From: WS-7 sp036505295
GTDB taxonomy: Bacteria; Eisenbacteria; RBG-16-71-46; SZUA-252
DNA length: 5,723 bases
Assembly (NCBI GenBank): GCA_036505295.1
Contig: DASXTQ010000105.1
Coordinates: 1 to 5,723, forward strand
Direction: 5' to 3'
Both the position numbers and the translations under genes were made by a program. Position 1 is the stretch's first letter. Each line of letters opens with the position of its first letter. Shown here in pieces: positions 1 to 5,723 of the stretch. A model generated the notes under the pieces. That model searched no databases. It was not told the DNA's origin and saw only the letters and a program-made list of their open reading frames with translations.

Positions 1-1
1 G

Positions 2-2365
2 GGAAGCGCCGGCGGGACCGGCTCGCCCAGCGGTGTCCCGCGCAATACGCTCCCCACTTCTTCGAACACGCACCAGGTATTCACAAGGACCCAGAGCCTG
101 GACTTCACCGCGACCTCGTCCTTGCCCGCATCGGTCAACCGTGGGCAGACCGACGTCGCTGCGATGACGCTCAGCTTCAGCAACCCCGGCACGTCCCAGT
201 CCTCCACGGTCCGACTCCTCGGGCTGCGTGTGCAGGTCCAGGACGACACAGGCACCGGAATCGTCCCTTCCTCCATCGTGAGCCAGGTCGTCGTGAGAGA
301 AGGCGGGGAGCTGGTCCTGCGCAAGTCCTCGATCGAGACCTCGGGCACCGAGATCGACCTGACGTTCGCCTCCCCGGTCTCGATCATCGCGGGGGAAAGC
401 GCGACGCTCACCATCGCGCTCGACATCGCATCGTCCACGACGGTGCCCGCGTTCCGGCTCGCGATCGCCGATAGCACTGTCTTCTCGGCGCAGGACGCGT
501 TGAGCGGCGCGCCGGTCTCGGTCACGCTGCAAGATGGAACCTATCCCGTTCTGACCGCGGTAGCGCGGGTGGGGGCACCCGCGACCGAGATCGACATTGC
601 GGCCGACAGCATCGTCGTCCACCGGGTCGGACGGGGCCAGGCGGGCGTCGAGCTTATGGGCATGAGGCTCGAGAGTCCAGGGATCGCGGGCATCACCTCG
701 GATGTCCGCGTCTTCGCCTTTTCGGTGGTCGTCGAGGACACGAACGGCGCGGCGGTTCCCAGGCCGGCGGATTTCATCAGCTTCCTGCGCGTCGAGACAC
801 CGTTTCAACTTCTGGCCGCCCGGGTGCTCTCGCCGAGCGACGGTCCTGCGCTCGCCTTGACGCTGAGTCTGCCGCTCAACGTTCCCGCGAATGCGCTGGT
901 GGACCTCTTCATCCGCGGCGACGTCTCGAGCGCTAGCCCGTTGGGCGCGATCCGCCTCCGTCTCCTCGATCCGGCCACGTTTGACGCGCGGGACGCGAAC
1001 ACCCGCGATCCCATTCCGGCGGTCTACGCCGGCGGTCAGGTCACGGGAAACACGGTTCTCGTGGAGGGTCGGGCGGATACGCTCCGCGTCGAGGGAACTC
1101 CCCTCTTCCCGCAGAGGTCCACGGTCGGGACCGCCGATGTGCGGGCGATGAGCGTCACGCTGCGGCACCCGGGCCCCGACGGCACCGCGCGGATCGCGAT
1201 CGATGATTTGGCGATCCAGTGCCGGGACGAATCCCGGCGCCCCCTGGTGCCTTCCACCTACCTCACCCGGGTTGCGGTGATTTGGAACGGCGTGCCCATG
1301 GCCGAGGTAACGAACCCGCCCTCCTCAGGTGGCAGCGTGACCATTCCGCTTCCACGCCCCCTGCTCGAGCCTTACGACAGTGCCGCCGTCGAGCTGGTCG
1401 CCGATTTTTCCGCGGCGGCGCCGGTGGGATCGATCGAGTTCATGATCTTCTCGGACGGGATCCACGCGGAAGACGCGAACCTGGGAACCGCGGTCGCCGA
1501 AGCGCCGAGCGCCGGCTCAGAGCTGCCCCTTGTATCCGGCCTTTGCCGTCTCGAGTCACCACCGCGGGAGCTTCTCGTGGATCTGGTGAGCCAGATGCCC
1601 GCGGCCTTAGCGCCGGACGGCCGTACCGTTGTCGCCGGCCACCTGACCCTGAACAACACCGCTCCTCAAGGCTCGGATTCGATCCTGATCGACCACCTGG
1701 TGCTGCGCGCCTCCAACCAGCTGGAGGCCGCGGTCCCCGTGGGTAGCGCCGCGACGCGCGTGGAGATCTACCGGCAAGGCGCCCTTTGGGCACAAAGCGG
1801 CGCCCTCCTGCCCGACTCCACCCTCGCGGTGATTCCTGCACCCGCACCCTTGCGCGTTCCGCCGGGGAATCCGACCACGCTGGAGGTGCGCTGGATCACG
1901 GCGGTCACAGGATATCCATCGAGCTTCCGCCTGGGATGCGACGCCTCGGACATCGGCGTCGTTCAGCCCTCGAGCGCGCTCTTGCAAATAAGGATCGCAC
2001 CGGCCCAAACCGTGGCGTTTCCCCTGTGGACCGGAGCCGGAGTGTTCGCCACCGCCACCCTGCACGATAGCTACGCGAACTTTCCGAACCCGTTCGCGGC
2101 AGGGCGCGGTGCGACCGCGTTCGCCTACTACCTCCGCGACCCGGGCCGGGTCACCCTCAAGATCTACACGCCGGCCGGCGACGGGGTCGCGACGTTGCTT
2201 CTCGATGCTGCGCGCCTGGCAGGAATGAACCAGAGCGATCTCTGGGACGGACGAAACGGGAGCGGCAACGTCGTCCGAAACGGCGTCTACATCGCGGAGC
2301 TCTCGGTCACGTTCGCCGACGGCTCCCGAGAGCGCGTGCGCCGGAAGGTGGCCGTCGTCCGATGA
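2..2365 (+). CDS. Large exported repeat protein with C-terminal FlgD-like/T9SS-type sorting module (5' partial)
   Basis: The frame is open from base 2 to the TGA at 2363-2365, giving 787 visible residues with no start in view. The TTG at 122 is an internal codon: the 40 codons before it are open and continue the first repeat unit. The visible part begins with a G/S/T/P-rich stretch (about residues 1-30). Four beta-rich domains of 164 residues follow, from base 92 to 2059. A C-terminal module of about 100 residues (2060-2362) holds YANFPNPF, then VTLKIYTPAGD, LWDGRNGSGN, VRNGVYIAELS and a basic ending RRKVAVVR. The order NPF, I-Y-x-x-x-G, W-D-G-x-x-x-x-G, G-x-Y is characteristic of FlgD-like Ig domains and of type-A C-terminal sorting domains of secreted proteins in the FCB group. 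The protein is therefore probably exported to the cell surface or medium. What the repeats bind is unknown; no enzymatic motif is visible. Its stop overlaps the start of the PorV-like gene, suggesting a cargo/outer-membrane partner relationship. Confidence 0.87.
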   Translation, partial: GSAGGTGSPSGVPRNTLPTSSNTHQVFTRTQSLDFTATSSLPASVNRGQTDVAAMTLSFSNPGTSQSSTVRLLGLRVQVQDDTGTGIVPSSIVSQVVVREGGELVLRKSSIETSGTEIDLTFASPVSIIAGESATLTIALDIASSTTVPAFRLAIADSTVFSAQDALSGAPVSVTLQDGTYPVLTAVARVGAPATEIDIAADSIVVHRVGRGQAGVELMGMRLESPGIAGITSDVRVFAFSVVVEDTNGAAVPRPADFISFLRVETPFQLLAARVLSPSDGPALALTLSLPLNVPANALVDLFIRGDVSSASPLGAIRLRLLDPATFDARDANTRDPIPAVYAGGQVTGNTVLVEGRADTLRVEGTPLFPQRSTVGTADVRAMSVTLRHPGPDGTARIAIDDLAIQCRDESRRPLVPSTYLTRVAVIWNGVPMAEVTNPPSSGGSVTIPLPRPLLEPYDSAAVELVADFSAAAPVGSIEFMIFSDGIHAEDANLGTAVAEAPSAGSELPLVSGLCRLESPPRELLVDLVSQMPAALAPDGRTVVAGHLTLNNTAPQGSDSILIDHLVLRASNQLEAAVPVGSAATRVEIYRQGALWAQSGALLPDSTLAVIPAPAPLRVPPGNPTTLEVRWITAVTGYPSSFRLGCDASDIGVVQPSSALLQIRIAPAQTVAFPLWTGAGVFATATLHDSYANFPNPFAAGRGATAFAYYLRDPGRVTLKIYTPAGDGVATLLLDAARLAGMNQSDLWDGRNGSGNVVRNGVYIAELSVTFADGSRERVRRKVAVVR
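92..2059 (+). repeat. Four tandem 164-residue protein repeats within the large exported protein
   Basis: The repeat is visible at protein level, not as DNA identity. Units are 92-583, 584-1075, 1076-1567 and 1568-2059, each 492 bases. A conserved glycine sits at codons 143, 635, 1127 and 1619, in the aligned motifs GQTDVAAMTLSFSNPG, GQAGVELMGMRLESPG, GTADVRAMSVTLRHPG and GRTVVAGHLTLNNTAP. A V-P step lies about 40 residues later in every unit (IVPSS, AVPRP, LVPST, AVPVG), in register in the first three and two residues early in the fourth. An acidic motif occurs late in each unit (SAQDA, DARDAN, HAEDAN, DASD), with spacing that varies by a few residues. The alternating hydrophobic pattern suggests an all-beta, Ig- or cohesin-like fold. 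That fold, and any Ca2+ binding by the acidic motif, is inference. The units tile exactly up to the C-terminal module. Confidence 0.8.
2060..2362 (+). other. FlgD-like Ig / T9SS type-A-like C-terminal sorting domain
   Basis: This is the last ~101 residues of the large exported protein. The motif FPNPF, a beta strand VTLKIYTPAGD, WDGRNGSGN, GVYIAELSV and a basic C-terminus match the family of C-terminal modules that direct proteins through the type IX secretion system in Bacteroidota. Similar FlgD-like domains are widespread in other FCB phyla where the secretion route has not been shown. The resemblance to flagellar FlgD is of fold only; nothing flagellar is encoded here. Confidence 0.75.
2343..2365 (+). 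promoter_or_regulatory. Shine-Dalgarno-like GGAAGG and ATGA stop/start overlap
   Basis: The stop TGA (2363-2365) of the exported-protein gene overlaps the ATG (2362-2364) of the next gene as ATGA. A purine-rich GGAAGGTGG begins at 2343, about 10-13 bases before the ATG, and lies inside the upstream coding sequence. The arrangement fits translational coupling or reinitiation. The ribosome-site spacing is slightly long, so the match is moderate. Confidence 0.6.
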
Positions 2366-4203
2366 GAACGACCACGGTGCGATGGGCGAGATGGGTCTGC
2401 CCACTGGCCGCACTTCTCTCGGCGATCTCTGTCGCCCACGCGGCCGAGGACGGCGGGACACGCTCCATCTTCGCCTCGGGCGCGGGCAACCGCGCGCTCG
2501 GTATGGGGGGCGCCTTCGTCGGGGTCTCGGACGACGCGAGCGCGATGATCTGGAACGCGGGCGGTCTGGGCCTCATTCAGCGTCTGGAGCTCCAGGCCAC
2601 CCACTCCGGGTACGTCGATCTCGAGTCGCGAGAAGACTACCTCTCCGTCGTGCTCCCGAGCTGGCGGTGGGGCACGGCGGGAATTTCGGTTCGCCATTTC
2701 GGAATCGACGGGATCGAGAGCCGCGACGACGGAAATGTTCTCCTCGGCGACAACCTCTCGAACTCGGAGACCGAGATCGCCCTGGGTTTCGGGAGACCTG
2801 TTTCCGATGCGGTCAGCGTCGGTGGGACGGTGAAGCTCCAGCGTCAGAGCCTGGCCGGCTTCAGCGGGAGCGGCCTCGGCGCCGATCTGGGGGTCCTGAC
2901 ACGCCCCTCCGCCTTGCTGCGATCCCCCTCGGACTGGATGGAGCGCCTCACCTGGGGCATTTCCGTCCGAAACGTCGTTCGACCATCCATCCGCCTGGAC
3001 CAGGAAAGCGTCCACGATCCGAGTGTGATTCGAACGGGGGTATCCTACCAGCACCCATCCATCGCCGGTCGGCCGGCTCTCTTCACCCTGGACCTCGAGA
3101 AGTCTCGGGCGGTCACAACCAAGGTGCACGCCGGCCTCGAAGTTCGGGTTCACCCGCTTCTCGGAATCCGAACCGGCTTGAACGGCGGCCGTCTGGCCGC
3201 GGGCATGGCCGTCGCCTGGCGCGATTTCGTCGTGGACTACGCCTTCGGGGATGGGGACCTCTCGAGCGTCCATCGCGTGGGCATCTCCCGATCCCTCGGG
3301 CGCACGCTGGCGCAGCAGCGCGAGGCGGCCTCACGCGCCCAGGACGCCGACATCCAGGCGAAGCTCGATGAAGCGTTTCAGGTACGCCAGACCCAGCAGC
3401 TCGAGGATCTGCTCGCGCGGGCGAAGGCCGCTCAGGCAGACTCGGACTTCGACAAGGCGCTGGAGGTCCTCGCGACGATCGCGATCCTCTACCCGGGCCA
3501 GGTGGAGGCGCGGGCGCTCGAAGCGCAGTGCCACCGTGAGAAGGGGCGCCAGCTCGAGGCGCATGGCGACTACGCCTCGGCCGCCGCGGCGTTCGGGCGC
3601 GCCGTCGCGATCGCTCCGGACGACACGGCCGCCGTGGCGGGACAGCTTCGCGCCCGGACCGCGGGCGACCGCCTTGCCGCCCGAGGCGTGATTCTCCGGA
3701 GTCAAGCCCGGACCGCTTCGGACACGACGGCCGCGGACTCGTACGTCGCAGGCCCAACCCTCGCCGAGGGGCGAAGCGCCGCGACCGGGAGGGCTTCCAG
3801 GAAGGGCGCCGGAGCGCCGGAGCGGCGCGCAGAGGTTGAATCCCACCGTGCCGCCCCGGTCCCGGAAAGGCCGCGACTTTCACCGGAGCGCCAGCGTGAG
3901 ATCGATAAACTGTACACGGCCGGCCTGGCCGCGATGTCGGAGCGGCGGGTCGATGACGCCCTCCGGTACTGGGAGCTCGCTTGGTCCATGGACCCGGGCT
4001 ACAAGAGGCTCGCGGAGTACCTGAAACGCGAATACCTGATCCGAGGCATGGAGTTCTTCGCCTCAGGCAAGCTTGATGACGCGATGTCCTACTGGCAGAA
4101 GGCACTCCAGATGGACCCGACCGACACGCGCGCCGCCAGCTACATCGCCCGCGCCCGCACGCAACAGGCAAGGACCCGCGAGCTCACGGGCGAGGATCGC
4201 TGA
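2362..4203 (+). CDS. PorV/PorQ-like outer-membrane barrel protein with C-terminal TPR repeats
   Basis: This is a complete 613-residue protein. Residues 1-27 form a classical signal peptide: Arg-rich start, hydrophobic core PLAALLSAISV, cleavage after AHA. The start at 2362 is supported by this peptide and by the ATGA overlap. Residues ~33-312 look like an outer-membrane beta-barrel of the PorV/PorQ type. It opens with GNRALGMGGAFVGVSDDAS and IWNAGGLG, the typical N-terminal signature, followed by alternating amphipathic strands and ending near VHRVGISRSLG. A Gln/Ala-rich, probably helical stretch (313-345) leads into two TPR units (about 345-420, e.g. DFDKALEVLATIAILYPG and DYASAAAAFGRAVAIAPDD). 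A disordered Ala/Arg/Pro-rich linker (~430-505) precedes two more TPRs (512-598) with matching cores DDALRYWELAWSMDP and DDAMSYWQKALQMDP, spaced 41 residues. Bacteroidota PorV is a plain barrel that shuttles T9SS cargo, so the TPR tail is an addition. It probably sits in the periplasm and binds a partner. The barrel family is fairly secure; a role with the upstream cargo is inferred from overlap. Confidence 0.88.
   Translation: MRTTTVRWARWVCPLAALLSAISVAHAAEDGGTRSIFASGAGNRALGMGGAFVGVSDDASAMIWNAGGLGLIQRLELQATHSGYVDLESREDYLSVVLPSWRWGTAGISVRHFGIDGIESRDDGNVLLGDNLSNSETEIALGFGRPVSDAVSVGGTVKLQRQSLAGFSGSGLGADLGVLTRPSALLRSPSDWMERLTWGISVRNVVRPSIRLDQESVHDPSVIRTGVSYQHPSIAGRPALFTLDLEKSRAVTTKVHAGLEVRVHPLLGIRTGLNGGRLAAGMAVAWRDFVVDYAFGDGDLSSVHRVGISRSLGRTLAQQREAASRAQDADIQAKLDEAFQVRQTQQLEDLLARAKAAQADSDFDKALEVLATIAILYPGQVEARALEAQCHREKGRQLEAHGDYASAAAAFGRAVAIAPDDTAAVAGQLRARTAGDRLAARGVILRSQARTASDTTAADSYVAGPTLAEGRSAATGRASRKGAGAPERRAEVESHRAAPVPERPRLSPERQREIDKLYTAGLAAMSERRVDDALRYWELAWSMDPGYKRLAEYLKREYLIRGMEFFASGKLDDAMSYWQKALQMDPTDTRAASYIARARTQQARTRELTGEDR
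3649..3876 (+). other. Disordered Ala/Arg/Pro-rich linker between two TPR blocks
   Basis: Residues ~430-505 of the PorV-like/TPR protein are rich in Ala, Arg, Gly, Ser, Thr and Pro, contain few hydrophobic residues, and include runs such as GRASRKGAGAPERR and AAPVPERPRLSPERQ. The stretch joins two folded TPR pairs and carries net positive charge. It is probably a flexible tether; a peptidoglycan- or DNA-binding role cannot be read from it. Confidence 0.6.
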
Positions 4204-4205
4204 TG
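4192..4205 (+). promoter_or_regulatory. Shine-Dalgarno GAGGA and TGATG stop/start overlap
   Basis: GAGGA at 4192-4196 lies 6 bases before the ATG at 4203, a near-ideal spacing. The preceding gene's TGA (4201-4203) shares its last base with that ATG (TGATG). This fixes the start of the phosphatase gene and indicates coupled translation with the PorV-like/TPR gene. Confidence 0.75.
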
Positions 4206-5723
4206 GTACGCACCGCCGGCAAACCCGTCCTCAGCATCCGCTGGATCGTCGCCGGGACGGCGGCGGTCCTCACCACGCTCGCGGTGCTGGCGGTGACCGG
4301 CGTCATGGAGCGCAGGACGCGAAACGTACTCGCGGACGAGATCGAGACGCGCCTCTTGCTGGAGGCGCGGAACCTTGCTCTCGCGAGCTCCAGCGCCCTC
4401 CTCACCGACTACCCGGAGCTCGTGCTCGCCCCTCTGCTGAAGGAAATGCAAGCTCGGCAGCGGGAGCTGGCGATGATCGTCGTATTGGATCGATCGGGGA
4501 TCATCCAAGGGCATCCGGACGTTCGGCGCATCGGCACCCGGTTCGCGCGGCCCAAGGGGCTTCAGCGTATTCCGTTCCCAGCGCCTCGAAGGCGAAACGA
4601 ATCGCTGCAGGGCAATGGAACGATCCTCCTGGTCTCGGCCCCCATCCTCGACGCCAACGGGCGCATCCTCGGAACCGCGCTCGTGGGCATGAATCGATCG
4701 CACATCGAGCAGGCCATCAATCAAATCGGGAAGCAGCAGCCGCTCATCCTCGCCGCGTTTCTGCTGGCAGGATTCGCCGCATCGTTTTTTCTCATGTCGG
4801 TCCTTCTCCGCCCCATCGGCGCCCTGCGCGCCGGCATCGAGCGAATCGGACGCGGAGACTTGAGCACGCCGGTCAAGCTGGCGGACAAGACCGAGTTCGG
4901 ATTGCTGGCTGAGGCCGTCAACGAGATGTCCTCCGCCCTGCGCCGAGCACAGGGGGAAATGGTGGAGCGCGCACGGCTTGCCCACGAGATGGAGCTGGCC
5001 CGGCAAATCCAGCGGTCGCTCCTTCCTTCGAAGCCGACGGTCGCCGGGGAATTCATCATCAGCGGGGAGCAGTGGGCCGCCGCAGAGGTTGGAGGGGACT
5101 ATTTCGACGTACTTCCCCTTCCCGGCGGAAAAATCGCCCTGGCCGTTGCGGACGTGTCGGGCAAGGGTCTCGCCGGATGCCTTGTCACCTCGATGATCTT
5201 CTCCCTGCTCCGGGCGTACCACTCGAGTCACCCTTCCCCCGCCTCCCTTCTCGCCGCGCTCGATGAGCGTCTTGGGGAGATTCTGCAGCGCGGCAACTTC
5301 GTCACAATGTTCTACGGCGTTCTCGATCCCGAATCGGGCCGCCTCGTCTACTCCTCGGCCGGGCACAACCCCACCCTGGTGTATCGGAGGGACCCCGAGC
5401 GCGTGGAGTGGTTCCGGTCCAAGGGCATTCCGCTCGGCGCGATTCGTGGAGGCGCCATCCGGGGCACGCTGGAGGACTCGGTCCTTCATCTGGCGACAGG
5501 GGATGTCCTCGTCCAATTCACGGACGGGATCAATGAGACGGTCGCCCCTGATCAGGAACAATTCGGCTTCGAGCGGATGGAAAGGGTCGTTCTGGACGCG
5601 GCCCGCGCCGGGGCTCGCGAGGTCCTGGACAGGCTTCACGACACCGTAGGCGGCTGGCGCGGAGACGCCGTGCCGATGGACGACGAAACGGTGCTCATCG
5701 TGAGCCGCGAGAACGCCGCCGAT
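4203..5723 (+). CDS. Transmembrane Cache-HAMP sensor with SpoIIE/RsbU-type PP2C serine phosphatase domain (3' partial)
   Basis: The frame from ATG 4203 is open to the right edge (507 codons, no stop). Residues ~12-34 form a first membrane helix (IVAGTAAVLTTLAVLAVTGV). Residues 35-178 are a periplasmic sensor resembling a single Cache domain: IVVLDRSGIIQGHPD, RRIGTRF, then LLVSAPILDANGRILGTAL. Residues ~180-202 form a second helix (PLILAAFLLAGFAASFFLMS). A HAMP domain follows (204-253: PIGALRAGIERIGRGDLS, then TEFGLLAEAVNEM). A helical linker with LAHEMELARQIQRSLLPS (259-276) leads into the phosphatase. The SpoIIE/PP2C metal-binding and core motifs are all present: VGGDYFDV (296-303), ADVSGKGLAG (316-325), SAGHNPTL (385-392), FTDGINE (439-445) and DDETVLIV (493-500). 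The enzyme should be an active Mn2+/Mg2+-dependent serine phosphatase. In this family the usual substrate is a phosphorylated STAS-domain anti-sigma antagonist, which releases a sigma factor or other output; no such partner is in view. Since the family normally ends soon after the DDETVLIV motif, probably only a few codons are missing. Confidence 0.93.
   Translation, partial: MVRTAGKPVLSIRWIVAGTAAVLTTLAVLAVTGVMERRTRNVLADEIETRLLLEARNLALASSSALLTDYPELVLAPLLKEMQARQRELAMIVVLDRSGIIQGHPDVRRIGTRFARPKGLQRIPFPAPRRRNESLQGNGTILLVSAPILDANGRILGTALVGMNRSHIEQAINQIGKQQPLILAAFLLAGFAASFFLMSVLLRPIGALRAGIERIGRGDLSTPVKLADKTEFGLLAEAVNEMSSALRRAQGEMVERARLAHEMELARQIQRSLLPSKPTVAGEFIISGEQWAAAEVGGDYFDVLPLPGGKIALAVADVSGKGLAGCLVTSMIFSLLRAYHSSHPSPASLLAALDERLGEILQRGNFVTMFYGVLDPESGRLVYSSAGHNPTLVYRRDPERVEWFRSKGIPLGAIRGGAIRGTLEDSVLHLATGDVLVQFTDGINETVAPDQEQFGFERMERVVLDAARAGAREVLDRLHDTVGGWRGDAVPMDDETVLIVSRENAAD

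Noticed and set aside
122..124. TTG as the start codon of the exported protein
   Set aside because: The frame is open to the left edge, the residues before TTG belong to the first repeat unit (92-583), no signal peptide follows it, and no Shine-Dalgarno site precedes it.
2060..2362. Flagellar hook-capping protein FlgD
   Set aside because: Only the Ig-like fold signature is shared. The position at the C-terminus of a large repeat protein and the lack of any flagellar gene fit a sorting module instead.
2362..2442. The Cys at residue 13 of the barrel protein as a lipoprotein site
   Set aside because: The residues before it (RWV) do not form a lipobox, and a normal signal-peptidase I site (AHA) lies after a full hydrophobic core at residue 27.
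1607..2461. Minus-strand frame of 284 codons across the junction of the first two genes
   Set aside because: Antisense shadow: its translation is Arg/Gly/Pro-rich and without motifs, and it spans two well-supported plus-strand genes.
2287..4171. Long minus-strand frames (2287-3273 and 3113-4171)
   Set aside because: They are opposite the barrel/TPR gene, show Arg/Pro/Ser-rich translations without domains, overlap each other and lack convincing ribosome sites.
4196..4215. Intergenic terminator or promoter between the second and third genes
   Set aside because: There is no intergenic space: stop and start share a base, and no hairpin followed by a T-run is present here or anywhere else in the window.
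4073..4912. Plus-strand 279-codon frame overlapping the second and third genes
   Set aside because: Its frame gives an Arg/His-rich translation without domains, while the other frames give TPRs and then the TM-Cache-HAMP sequence. It is a frame shadow.
4140..5639. A 499-codon open frame on the minus strand
   Set aside because: It lies opposite the phosphatase gene, which has unmistakable protein motifs. Its translation is low-complexity and charge-rich with no recognisable domain, as expected of an antisense frame in GC-rich DNA.

Overview
The window looks like a piece of one chromosomal operon from a GC-rich, Gram-negative-type (two-membrane) bacterium. The evidence for an outer membrane is a PorV-like outer-membrane barrel protein and, upstream of it, a large surface or secreted protein that ends in a FlgD-like/T9SS-type C-terminal sorting module. 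High GC, this C-terminal module, a PorV-like barrel fused to TPRs and a SpoIIE-type phosphatase are a combination I associate with poorly cultured FCB-group or related lineages, for example Candidatus Eisenbacteria. That placement is inference from style, not from a marker gene.

Layout: the window is coding end to end on the + strand, with no intergenic space. (1) From the left edge to 2365 is the 3' part of a gene for a long exported protein. Its visible part is a short G/S/T/P-rich stretch, four tandem domains of 164 residues each, then a C-terminal FlgD-like Ig-fold sorting module. (2) From 2362 to 4203 is a complete 613-residue gene: signal peptide, PorV/PorQ-like beta-barrel, two TPRs, a disordered basic linker, and two more TPRs. 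(3) From 4203 to beyond the right edge is a membrane-bound sensor phosphatase: TM, Cache-like periplasmic sensor, TM, HAMP, helical linker, SpoIIE/RsbU-type PP2C domain. Only its last few codons appear to be missing.

The three genes are joined by a 4-base ATGA overlap and a 1-base TGATG overlap, so they are almost certainly co-transcribed and probably translationally coupled. A plausible reading is that the first gene makes a surface-displayed cargo, the second makes the outer-membrane shuttle, anchor or scaffold for that class of cargo, and the third senses the periplasm and signals to the cytoplasm by dephosphorylating an anti-sigma-factor antagonist. The domain calls rest on visible motifs. 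The cooperation between the three is inferred from gene order only.

No RNA gene, mobile element, CRISPR array, promoter or terminator was seen. The operon promoter must lie to the left and its end to the right.
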